A DNA stretch of 64,000 nucleotides, from positions 5,864,922-5,928,921 of the forward strand of contig NC_092678.1 of assembly GCF_964355755.1 (NCBI RefSeq). The letters are read 5' to 3'. Made by a program: the position numbers and the translations under genes. Positions 49,275-59,760 of this stretch are shown in pieces. This DNA comes from Antedon mediterranea (lineage: Eukaryota > Echinodermata > Crinoidea > Comatulida > Antedonidae). How positions within the stretch are numbered: position 1 is the first letter of the stretch; the number at the start of each line of letters is the position of its first letter. Below the pieces are notes generated by a model. That model did not search any database. It was given only the letters and a program-made list of their open reading frames with translations, and was not told where the DNA came from.

Positions 49275-49460
49275 TAAAGCGTGGTTCCCACTAGCGACGC
49301 AAGACATGGACGTAACGCAACGCAAGTGAATTGACCAATCACAAGCGATGGCTTATTCGCTTGTGATTGCTAACTGTCTATAACTTCGCTTGTCATTGGT
49401 TAAAACGCTTGCGTTGCGTTTAACGTCCTTGCTTTACGTTCTAGTGGGAACCAAGCTTAA
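49275..49460. mobile_element. Harbinger-like MITE, family 'AGCTTGGTTCCCACTAG', best copy
   Basis: TAA flanks both sides. The ends are 'AGCGTGGTTCCCACTAGCGA' and 'CTAGTGGGAACCAAGCT'. The interior hairpin includes 'GACCAATCACAAGCGATGGC' and 'CGCTTGTGATTGCTAACTGT'. Very close to 22252-22423 in sequence, including the core, which suggests that both moved fairly recently. Confidence 0.82.
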
Positions 49461-50161
49461 CTGAAATCATTACATTAATCATCAAGATCAAATATTCTTC
49501 TTGTAATCTGCCTGTTTTCTCAGATATGAAACAATCACAAATTTCCCATGTAATTATTGATTACATAATCAAGTACTGGCCCTTATTTACGATACACTGT
49601 ATGCATTTGATGCCTAAAGTCATTCGGCTTAAGGTCACGCAATAAAAACGTTCGATTAGATAATTACGTTTGCATTAAGTAGGCCAGTAAGAATGGTGGT
49701 AATAATGTACGACGACAAAATCTATAGAAAATTTAACCGAGTCTAATGGAGCATCACAAATGTGAGTGAAACTGCTAATACAAGGCTTTGTGATGGTAAT
49801 TGAATGATGTTTTATAAATAACGAAGCATAGAGGTAGCATGTGTTCGTTTACAAAATATTATTACAAAGAAATACATTGCTTGTGTGGCATTTCAGTGCG
49901 TGTACATTCCCCAGAATAGAATAATGTACCATATCAACCAAAACGTTAGGACATTCTCAACCATTCTTTTTTAAATCACATGGTCTACCTCAAACATAAC
50001 TAATTTCAGTGCCTGTATTTACAAGTATCAAATAAGTTCAAGTTATATTCACAATCAAGTTTACGATTTTTTCAATTTACAAATAAACTTTAGTACCATG
50101 GGGCACATGCAGTATTTGGAGGATTTTCAGAGATGGGGTGAGGGTATTGGGCATGTCAGGA

Positions 50162-50722
50162 TATTAGGGGTTTGCAGTTGATTAAGGGGAGTTTGCAGTT
50201 GATTAAGGGGGGGGGGGGGGTTTGCAGTTGATTAAGGGGGGGGTTTGCAGTTGATTAAGGGGAGTTTGCAGTTGATTAAGGGGGGGTTTGCAGTTGATTA
50301 AGGGGGGGTTTGCAGTTGATTAAGGGGGGGTTTGCAGTTGATTAAGGGGGGGGGGGGGGTTTGCAGTTGATTAAGGGGGGGGGGGGGGTTTGCAGTTGAT
50401 TAAGGGGGGTTTGCAGTTGATTAAGGGGGTTTGCAGTTGATTAAGGGGGTTTGCAGTTGATTAAGGGGGTTTGCAGTCGATTAAGGGGGTTTGTAGTTGA
50501 TTAAGGGGTTTGCAGTTGATTAAGGGGGGTTTGCAGTTGATTAGGGGGGTTTGCAGTTGATTAAGGGGGGTTTGCAGTTGATTAAGGGGGTTTGCAGTTG
50601 ATTAAGGAGGGTTTGCAATTGATTAAGGGGGTTTGCAGTTGATTAAGGGGGTTTGCAGTTGATTAAGGGGGGTTTGCAGTTAATTAAGGGGGGTTTGCAG
50701 TTGATTAAGGGGGGTTTGCGGT
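50162..50722. repeat. GGGGTTTGCAGTTGATTAAG minisatellite with variable G-runs, 560 bp
   Basis: Some 24 units of TTTGCAGTTGATTAA are separated by G-runs from 4 to 14 bases, with three linkers of 14 G (for example 50207-50220). The TTTGCAGTTGATTAA core is nearly invariant (rare TTGTAG, GTCGATT, GTTAATT changes) while the G-run length varies from unit to unit. The plus strand carries the G-runs, so G-quadruplex formation is expected. Confidence 0.95.
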
Positions 50723-51639
50723 AAAGAGGGATTTACCCGAACTATAAAACCGCCTGGCTACGGGCCTGCTACACAAAACAGAAGTGTACATCAGAGGACA
50801 GGTCATGGACAACACCACTGTCACAAAAAAGTGTTTTAAAGTTCTGTTTCTATTGTCGTCTATCTTCTATTTTGGTTTAATCCACTGGTATTATTATTAT
50901 ATTGTATAATTATTATATACTTATGATTTTTTAAATAACATTTTTTCAGGAAAAGAAAACTGCTACAGTAGACCATTGAACCCTACATTTCAATTTATTT
51001 TCAATTCTACTATTTATAAAAATGAAACAAAAAACCGATTTAGTCTGTTTGGCTATTCCGTATCATTAACAGGTGTTTGTCGGCATAACATCAAAGGAAT
51101 CATTGGTCTAATTTTAAAAGTTATCTCGGCAAAGATTTTCCAACAGAGATACAAGCGGAAACTATGATTTGTGTGTTTCGTACATTAACGCAACGAGGTA
51201 TAAAAATTAGAGTAAAAAGTCAACAGCACTTTTACGAGAAACAATATATTTAATTTACGGTGAAAAAGCTTTCATTCGGATTAGTGAATGGCAATGAAAG
51301 ATGGTTTGTTTAAATAGAAATTAATTAAACTAATGGGCCTAGCATGAATTAGGTATAATCATTGTATCATATCTTTATTTTAGTGTCTTTGTACAATTAG
51401 TTTTGGTCGATTACCCTAAAAATTCTGATCTACATGCCTTGTTCATAGCGACAGCACTGTCGCCTTTTTCCTGTTAATTTCGAAAGTAACATTCCCTCCA
51501 TTAAATTGAAATTAAATGATAGTCACAATAGTGTTTTATTTTAGCAAGCTTACAAATATGATTTGCTAAAAACTATTATGAGTGCTTACAGTACTTACTA
51601 ATGATTGGTACACAAACGGTTCATCTCTTTTTCAGGGAT

Positions 51640-51835
51640 ACAGTACCCCTATAAAGGCGGCCCATTCTCAGGATATGTATGAGGGGCAATATACTGTACT
51701 TTACCAGTATGGTCAACCTCTATTCAAAGGGCAACTCCTATTAAGTGAACAATTGCTTGTGAAATGGATGAGAAGGAAATAGGGACAGATTCCCACGAAA
51801 CAAAAAAAATTGTTATTTACCACTACTGTTGTACA
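51640..51835. repeat. 'Stripe' dispersed repeat, copy 6
   Basis: 'GATACAGTACCCCTATAAAG', 'CAGTATGGTCAACCTCTATT' and 'CTACTGTTGTACATCCCACT' mark another long copy. The 66-codon plus frame (51582-51782) inside is not a gene. Confidence 0.55.
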
Positions 51836-51869
51836 TCCCACTTAATAGGGTTGTACTAATACACCAATT

Positions 51870-51983
51870 GAAAGCTTGGTTCCCACTAGGATATAGCACG
51901 AGTCATTGGTCAATTACATACAAACGGTGACTCCTATTTCAAATTACTTGCCAAGATTGCATTGTAGTGTGAACCCAGCTTTA
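51870..51983. mobile_element. Harbinger-like MITE, family 'AGCTTGGTTCCCACTAG', short decayed copy
   Basis: The left end 'AGCTTGGTTCCCACTAGGAT' is intact; the right end is 'GTAGTGTGAACCCAGCT' followed by TTA. The core keeps 'GTCATTGGTCAATTACATAC'. About 114 bases in all. Confidence 0.7.
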
Positions 51984-52559
51984 GAGAGTGAATTCAAATA
52001 AAGCATCAGAGTATATTAACCTTTTAAAATTAAGATTTCCAGGTTCAACTTTAGGACAAAGTGATCAACAAACAATTATTATTATCTGTCTTTAGAGTCT
52101 TAATTAGAAATTCATAATTTTAAATTGAATGGATAATTTAAATGGCAAACAGTTTAATTAAAGCTACTGTACTTAACTTCCCAACGATAATTAAAGCTAC
52201 TTAACTTCCTAATAATAATTAGTAATCATGACAACTCTATCCATTAGTATACAGTATTGAATATTGATGAGACATTAGGAAAATGAGAGTTACATCAATT
52301 ATTAATATAAGAACACATCAAATAAACATTACCACAAGATTGAACTAAACATTAATAGCAAATGTACAACAGGGCCCGTCTATTCTGAGGGCAAATACTG
52401 TTACCAATTAATATTCCATGAAAAAAACTGGCAGCAGAAACAGGACATTATAAACATTTTGAATAACCAGTTAAATGACATTCTCTGGTCAATAATAATA
52501 ATAACCATAAAAATACAGTATTTACAAAAAGTATCCACCACAATAAATGAAAAAAACTA

Positions 52560-52740
52560 CACAAACCAGAAATGGTGTTGGTAGTCTATGAGTGCCGCTT
52601 ACCTGGATAAACCCGACATAAGCCCTTTTCCACGAAGTGCGAAACAATTACGAAAAAAAGAATTTAGCTCCCCTCCGTGATAAATGGGACAGTCCGCTAT
52701 AGCGCCCTCTAGTGGGACCACTCCCACGTAGTACCATCAT
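52560..52740. repeat. Stapled foldback repeat copy with 'GCGCCCTCTAGTGG' end
   Basis: 'CAAACCAGAAATGGTGTTGG', TAGTCTATGAGTGCC, 'TTACCTGGATAAACCCGACA' and 'CCCCTCCGTGATAAATGGGA' then AGCGCCCTCTAGTGG. The last block is also near 43440 ('TAGCGTCCTCTAGTGGTGGA'), helping to define the family's outer edge. Confidence 0.6.
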
Positions 52741-52879
52741 CAACAACAAACAAATAATCAATTTGATTTGATGGTTGAAATGCAATTTAATGTAATCGGT
52801 TATCGATATAAAACAAGTTAGTGAAATAAGGCTATATAAGTAACTAGCCGCAGATGCTGGGAACTGGGCTAATTTAGTA

Positions 52880-53060
52880 AGACTTTTTGGGACACCATTT
52901 TAGGATTTAGAGGACACCCCTATTAATAAGACACACTTTCTTGAGAGAAATACATATAACACTATGGTCAACCTGTATTCAAAGATAAAACCTCTATTAA
53001 GGAGACACCTTTGGGACAACAAAGAAGGATCTACTGGATTTCCAACTCTATAAATACAGT
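52880..53060. repeat. 'Stripe' dispersed repeat, copy 7
   Basis: 'GAGGACACCCCTATTAATAA', 'CACTATGGTCAACCTGTATT' and 'CTCTATTAAGGAGACACCTT' in family order. The 66-codon minus frame here is an artefact. Confidence 0.55.
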
Positions 53061-53069
53061 AAAAGTAAA

Positions 53070-55235
53070 GTTTAAACTGCATGTACAGTTGAAAAGACAA
53101 TTATCACAGAAAACATTACCAAATGACTCTTTCCATACTAATGTTAAACCTCAACTGCTGAGTAATATACTATAAATAAAATCTCACCAACAATTTAACA
53201 CATAACATGACTCAACGAATACTTCAATGAGTAGCCTGGACAATTCAATTGCTAATTTAAGCATGCGTCATGCTGTATAAAAAGAAGTTATATCTATTTC
53301 AGGAATTATATATATCCATAATGACCATCCTTATCAGGGCAAACCATAATTTAAGTCACAAAATGATAACCAATGCTGTCGTTCCCTGTTATACAGTGAG
53401 TCTTCCAATACTGAACACACAAACATTCTGATATTCTGAATTGTGTAAAGGGTAAAAACATTTTTTACCACAAAAAAATCTTTTGGGAGATTTTTAGAGT
53501 ACTATATTCATGAATTGTGGCACTAAACCCCGCCCTAAAGTGGGACAAGCCCTATTCAACCACACCTTTTCTTATCAAGACATAGCATGTAGCTGTATAA
53601 ACGATATATGATACGTCAAACAATACTGTGAGCTAGACAGGTATGAAACATAAAAAGAACATTGTCCTTTTTTACTACCATACTGGACTGTAACATTGAA
53701 ATAAATAATTCTTCTCCCGAGAATATAATTTCATTTCCATTATATTATCGCACCAACAGAAAAACTGACTAACCTACTTCATCAGATCCCTTTTTCGAAA
53801 TCTGACACAGTTTCTTATCGAGAAAATAATACAATAAATCTACATAAATTTGATTCATTGAAACTATACTGATTATTTTTGATACAAATATTTCTCCCAA
53901 GAATTTTTAAAATATTATTTATCATAAGAGTGTTTATATAGGTTATATAATGTTATATTTAAGGCACCATCAAAACAAATTTTTTTTATTCATAAATAAT
54001 TTTTATATTCAAGTTCTATAGGGATGTCTGTACAATATTGTAATAATAAATCTTATTAAATTTTAATATTATACAGTACCAACATTATTTACACTGTTTC
54101 ACATCTTTTAATTTTGAAAGTTTCACTACACACCAAAAGTGTACTGTATGTCGTATTTTGCATACTAAAATTCCCAAGGTTAATTGGCCGCCGTTTTCGC
54201 GTCGATAAATACACTGACAATTAAGCATATCATTATATATCTGATAAGTTGCGATTTTCGTCACTGTGTGCTCGTTCACGTGTGAAGCTTAATGTTGCTT
54301 CGTCCACATGTGACTTGAATGTAAGACTTGCGTATGACCATGACATTATGGCATCCTTCGTAACGTGCATTAAAATATATATTGCCATTCTTATTATGTT
54401 TACAGAATATCCTATTAAAATTGTCTGTGCATATTTTATATCATTTTTATGACAGGTTTAGTATAATTCAAATAATGATTACTTGTATTATGAATTATGA
54501 AAATAATAAATTCAATGCTGCATTTTCAATATATTTTCTGTGTCTATTAGAATGTTAATTTATTGCCACTAAGCGGACAAATCTTGACAGAATACTGTAA
54601 ATGAACTATGATGAGACGTTAAATAAGAATGAACAAAACATTCACTAGATTTTTCCGGTATCATAGGGAAATACTTTAATACAGCATCACATGTGTTTCA
54701 CATTGTCTAGTATCCTAGACATTATCCTTAACCTAAGAATACAAGATACAGGCACCATGTGATACTGTATCATGGAATTTTCCTGACACTGAAGATATAT
54801 TGTCATACAGTATATGAAAATACACTGAGAATCAGTCACCTTCAAATTTGAACCACCTGTATGTTGTAACAATGTCAAGAACTACTTTTATCAACATACA
54901 CACAACTTATTACTATAATCTTTTATGTTTCAGTGTTTCAACCTATTAAATCAATCAATCAATTTATTACAAAGAAAATGTGTCCAAATAAGGAAATAAA
55001 CATAAAATGATTCATGGACTATAAAACTAACACATGAACCTATAAAATCAATAAAATTGAGTTGGTGTTTTTACTACAAAATACTTGCAATAAATGTCAA
55101 TAAATTGCTAATAAACTTCACAAAATTCTTCATTTAATGTTCATCAATATTCTTTCATTGACTCATAGGTTCTTTTTTTGGTGTACACACATTGGACAAT
55201 TGATTAAAATCATGTTTACATTATAATACCTAACC
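53070..55235. other. AT-rich non-coding stretch
   Basis: No supported exon or element. Short frames at 54085-54279, 54249-54452 and 54687-54878 are featureless. Confidence 0.5.
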
Positions 55236-55239
55236 TCTA

Positions 55240-55551
55240 TTAACACGTTCACTGCCACGGCGTATTTATACGTCAAAAATTGCGTGTCGCTACTTGCCAA
55301 GACGTAATACTACGTCAAAATCGTAGCACTTTTGTATTGTATGTAGAATCGCTGGCAGTGGTGATTGGAACAGGAATTATCGCATGGCAGTTTATGAATG
55401 ATGTACGTAAACGATAATCTAAAAATATTTTGAATGACATCATGATAGTCTGTGACCAGATGTTACACTTTCAAACTGTAATTTAATATGTAAACGGGAC
55501 TTGGCACTGGGACAGAAATTACGGAAAATGCCTTGGCAGTCAATGTGTTAA
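55240..55551. mobile_element. piggyBac-like MITE, 312 bp
   Basis: TTAA is present at both ends, the target-site duplication of piggyBac transposases. The ends are 'CACGTTCACTGCCACGGCGT' on the left and 'GCCTTGGCAGTCAATGTG' on the right, inverted relatives. The interior has the repeated motif ACGTCAAAA ('TACGTCAAAAATTGCGTGTC' and 'AATACTACGTCAAAATCGTA'). No transposase coding. Confidence 0.75.
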
Positions 55552-56000
55552 GGGGACAACCTAGGGACCCAACAAAATGTCCCCTTAATAGGGGTTAGCT
55601 GTTTAGTGTTAAAACATAGTTTTCTCTGGTTTATATAATATGGGTATCGCATGAATATGGGTGTTCTCTGAATATGGGAGTTTCTTGAGTATGGCTGTTC
55701 CTTGAGTATGGCTGTTCCTTGAGTATGGCTGTTCCTTGAGTAGGGGAGTTCCTTGAGTAGGGGAGTTCCTTGAGTATGGCTGTTCCTTGAGTAGGGGAGT
55801 TCCTTGAGTAGGGGAGTTCCTTGAGTAGGGGTGTTCCTTGAGTAGGGGAGTTCCTTGAGTATGGCTGTTCCTTGAGTAGGGCTGTTCCTTGAGTATGGCT
55901 GTTCCTTGAGTATGGCTGTTCCTTGAGTATGTCTGTTCCTTGAGTATGGCTGTTCCTTGAGTAGGAGTGTTCCTTGATATGGGTGTACCCTAAATAGGTA
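55552..56000. repeat. 17-bp minisatellite GTTCCTTGAGTATGGCT, joined to a stripe repeat
   Basis: After stripe-type sequence ('AAATGTCCCCTTAATAGGGG' at 55577) comes an array, about 55660-55985, of some 18 units GTTCCTTGAGTA + TGGCT or GGGGA. Because 17 is not a multiple of 3 and no frame makes a stop, two minus frames stay open for 170 and 134 codons with repeating 'QGTAILKEQPYSRNS'. These are not genes. Confidence 0.88.
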
Positions 56001-56707
56001 CAGTATAGGGATGTTCCGTAGCAGGTGGATTCCAATAATCTTAGTTGAATTTGAAACCAAGAGGTGTATTATACAAAATCATAACTTGTTAGGTCTGAAC
56101 AGACTTTCAGTAGAGTTAAAAATAGCAATTTTCAATGGCTAATTAGTTTTCAGTAACAAATTAAAATGTTTATATTTTACACTTCTGTAGGTGATACTAA
56201 ACAAACAAGTTAAGTAAACAATATAGATAGTCAACTCAAACCAAACTGCACGTAACTAAAACGATTGCAGCTAAAATAATTATAAAGAACATTCACTCAA
56301 TACTTTGTGTTTAAAAATTGAATTAATATCAAAAAATTATAAGAAGGCATGATAAATTTTAACAGGTTCAAATTATAGACAAAAGGCTAAACTTTAGTCA
56401 GGATGCAGATAAAGCCAGCTGTGTATTACCCATAAAAAAATTGCTCACATCATATTTCATTTGAAGAGTACAAAGAGATAGCATAATGGGTGGGTAATGA
56501 AGCGCTAATTGAGATAATAAATTAACATTGTTTTATAAACAATTGTATCCACTTCTGGAATTTTAGTTTCAAATAAAAATGGAATGAAAAATAGATAAAT
56601 ATTACCAGAAGTAATTTTGGTATTCTGTGCTCCTACTGTACCTGGATAATTTGACATACTGTACAGTGGAGGTAAAGGGAAGAACATAATGCTAAAAGAT
56701 TTAGTAT

Positions 56708-56973
56708 TTAAAGCCCGGTTTCCATTAAAATCGCTACAGCGTTTCCATTCAAATTGCTACACGCGCAGATGTCGCCGACGCAATCGGGAAGGCTTCCCGA
56801 TTCATTGCAGTCAAATCGGCAAAGTTCAACCATGTTCAACTTTGCCGGCAATGAATCGTATACGCGTACTAAAGAATATTTAGCGCTCGCGTACTAGATC
56901 CCCGATAAATTCTAGCGTTTCCATAGAATCGCTACGCTCTGTCGTGTAGCGATTTTATGGAAACCAAGCTTTA
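56708..56973. mobile_element. Foldback MITE, family 'AAGCTTGGTTTCCATAAAATCGCTACA'
   Basis: The left end is 'AGCCCGGTTTCCATTAAAAT' then CGCTACA; the right end is 'TGTAGCGATTTTATGGAAAC' then CAAGCTTTA. Inner inverted parts include 'CAATCGGGAAGGCTTCCCGA' (itself palindromic) and AAGTTCAAC-CAT-GTTCAACTTTGCCGG. It is 266 bp with CpG-rich arms. The termini AAGC..GGTTTCC resemble the AGCTTGGTTCCC family. Confidence 0.75.
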
Positions 56974-57499
56974 GTAATCACATATAATACCACTGACTTA
57001 GATGCGTTTTTTATCACATTTCGAGTTATATTCTTTAAAGATAAAGTCTCTACAGTATGTTGGTTTATCCAGGTAAGTTAGGCACGTACGAACGGAACCA
57101 ATATATACAGTATATACTGTAGCTCTTTCAAAAAAGGAAAAAAGAACCAATAAATATTTTTATAGTAACTGGTATAAAAATAATCTAATGTATTCCAGCA
57201 TCAATTTTATTCTAAATGTTGTTCCCATGGCAGTACAGTACAAAAGGACATGGGTTTCTATCCTAGCCTAATTTAGGGAATTATAAATAGGGCATATACT
57301 GACCCCAAATAATACTCCCAGTTCTAATCGTACTGTATATGCCTTTTCCCTTCCTGCGTTAATCCTATATAAAGTTAGCAGGATTTCTTTTATATAAATA
57401 ATCCAACCTTGGAAGGAAGTGAAGCATGAATTATAAAGGAAGACTTATGTTTTTTTTTAATTAAATAGATCACACTGCCTATTCATTCTATGATTTCGG

Positions 57500-57653
57500 C
57501 ATGTTCGGTGCCAGATCAATAACAAATATGGTAATGATATGTCCAAGTTAGTATGGTAGTGATATGACATCATATGTCCATATATAAGCACAACATAATC
57601 ACATTTTTTTTCACATAAACTTTGATAGTGTAGACGGAGCTTTAACTATGTCC
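57500..57653. mobile_element. Harbinger-like MITE, family 'AGCTCTGTCTACAC', right half
   Basis: 'GTAGTGATATGACATCATAT' and 'AACTTTGATAGTGTAGACGG' then AGCTTTAA match the right half of 7930-8056. The left terminus is lost. Confidence 0.6.
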
Positions 57654-58198
57654 TATCTTTTGCTGCATAATGGTGTTATTGTTCTGTCCCCACTGGTCAT
57701 TTATTAATATATTTACATTTGTGTGATAACTTAACTTGCCATGGTGACTAAATGCTTATTTAGAAATGTGATTTACTTTTAAAAGAAAAAGAATTTAAGA
57801 TATTTATCTGTGAAAAGAAACAGCAAGCAATTGAAATAAGAGACAGACACTGGAATCTTCTACATCACAATCCCATATCATAATTAGTCTACTCAATGAT
57901 AAACTAAGGAAACAATACAGATTTTAAGAGTATAAACATTATTTTAAAGTAAACATTTTAAATATACGTATATATTATATAGGAAACATTCCACTATCAT
58001 AAATTGCTAATCTTCTATATTTATATGGGTATACGGTAAATTTAATAGTGTTACAGGTTATACACACTCCATAAAAACAAAACTAGGTCACTTTGTGAAG
58101 CAACCAATAATATGAATAAACTTTGTATTCAGAGGCCAACTTTGACTAACAGTTACTGACTAACAGTAACTAACTAACAACAGTAACTAACAGTTACT

Positions 58199-58852
58199 TA
58201 AGACCCCATTTACACTTACGATTTAGGCCGGCCCTGGGTCGGCAATTGATAAGTGTAAATACTCCAAAAAGTTAGGCCGGCCCTGGGCCGGACGCAGATC
58301 TGGGCCACCTCTCCAGGTAGGTTCAGGAGCGGCTTTTACGTTTGGGCCGGCTTACGCAGTGAACCGTGAACAACGTTTGACCTTTTTATGAGGTTGTTGT
58401 TATGACGATCCGACATTCTCAGTACATACCTTCCTCCTTTTCGGGCGACAATTTGTTTTCTTCATTATATAGTTAAATTTATTTTCAGACATCTTCTTTC
58501 AATAAAGTATTCCTCCGCTTGTTTCGCATATACATAAAATATAGCCATATTATATAAAACAGTGGGGTTCATTTTGTTTTTAATGGGACAAAAAACAACA
58601 ATACAGTACTATAAATATAAAACGGTCGGTTCGCGCGGAGAGTTGAATTGACGATCGAGAGAGAAAAATGTAAACAAACTGTACTTCGTATCCCAGCATG
58701 CAATGGTACTTCCGATAAAATTATTTACGACCAGTAATCTGCGTCGGTAGTGTAAACGCTCTGGGCCGGCCTAAAAAGTAAATATTTGCAACCGGCCCAG
58801 GACCGACCCAGGACCGGCCCTGGACCCAAACGAAAGTGTAAATGGGGTCTAA
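58199..58852. mobile_element. 654-bp Harbinger-like foldback element, GGCCGGCC-rich
   Basis: TAA at each end, then 'GACCCCATTTACACTTACGA' and the inverse 'GAAAGTGTAAATGGGGTC'. Sub-terminal blocks 'TTAGGCCGGCCCTGGG' recur on the left (twice) and inverted on the right ('GGGCCGGCCTAAAAAG', 'GACCGGCCCTGGACCC'). The middle, about 58360-58730, is ordinary AT-rich DNA without a transposase frame, so it is non-autonomous. It is the most GC-rich element in the window. Confidence 0.8.
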
Positions 58853-59401
58853 GACTGTACATTTGGTTAAACTATTGCAATTAATTAATCAATACTGTGT
58901 ACGTACAATATTTGTGGGAACAATAAATTACTAGAGAATATAATATGTACTCTGAAGAAATGCTGTGGGATAAATTTGGTCGAATTCGGCTGTCAAACAA
59001 TCAGTAATACTAATACTTCTTAGTCATGACATGTCCGGTTCACGCTGGAATTCCGCACACCTACAAAACTAGCCTATCTCTTCCTACTGTACACAAACTA
59101 GCATTGTACTTGCAGAATAAACAAACAACCACCATACAATTAATAGAAGTCTGTCTGTTGACGATGTATGTTACCGTTTGAAATCTATCCGGGTTTCCGT
59201 AATAACGGTAGAGGATAAATTCTATGAAATAATGCCAAATTATTTAGGCCACTCACTGTGTGTGATGTCGATGATATACGACCAGTTAGTTACCCTTTTG
59301 AGCGACAGTGAGTGGGCCGAAGACATACCGATGATTTCACTTCGGCGTAAGACATTTGGTCTCCAAACAAGTTTTTAAAAGTAAAACTTAATTCTACTTA
59401 C

Positions 59402-59760
59402 CCTCTATCAAATAAATCCTATTTTAGTAAATCATAGGCCTAATCATGATATTCCAAGCAAAATATACCATTCCACGCGTGTTTACGTCTTCTCAAAGCA
59501 GACTTTCAATAACAAATGCAACAGAAATATACCGTGATAACTTTCATACGACGTGCTTAGAAACTTAAGTACGCCTGCGCACACCGGAAATCACTTTATA
59601 GATATACGGCCGTTAGAGGGCTCCCAACTAAGGTAAAAAAAAAAAATCTAAAAACAAAGGAACACAATTTCTATAAAACATAACGTTTTCACATTTGCGC
59701 GCAGCGGGTACTGCGCGCAGCGGGTACTACGCGCTCTGTTAGTAAAAAACAGGCTAAGTT
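59402..59760. promoter_or_regulatory. CpG-containing promoter-like patch (tentative)
   Basis: The patch contains 'CGCCTGCGCACACCGGAAAT' (ETS-like CCGGAA next to a GCGCA box) and, at about 59697-59736, two and a half tandem copies of a 16-base TGCGCGCAGCGGGTAC unit. On the minus strand 'GATAGAGG|GTAAGT' at about 59400 looks like a good splice donor, so a minus-strand non-coding first exon could sit just to its right. Whether it belongs to plexin, some 35 kb away, is only a guess. Confidence 0.3.

Noticed and set aside
50162-50722. CRISPR-like regular array
   Set aside because: The spacers are G-runs, not unique sequence, and the genome is eukaryotic; it is a minisatellite.
55548-56060. 170- and 134-codon minus frames with QGTAILKEQPYSRNS repeats
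   Set aside because: A 17-base stop-free unit keeps several frames open; both frames give the same peptide motif, so there is no coding evidence.
59178-59378. 66-codon plus frame MKSIRVSVITVEDKFY...
   Set aside because: It looks fairly protein-like, but no family, start context or splice partner was found; an 11-base inverted repeat (CCACTCACTGT/ACAGTGAGTGG) runs through it.
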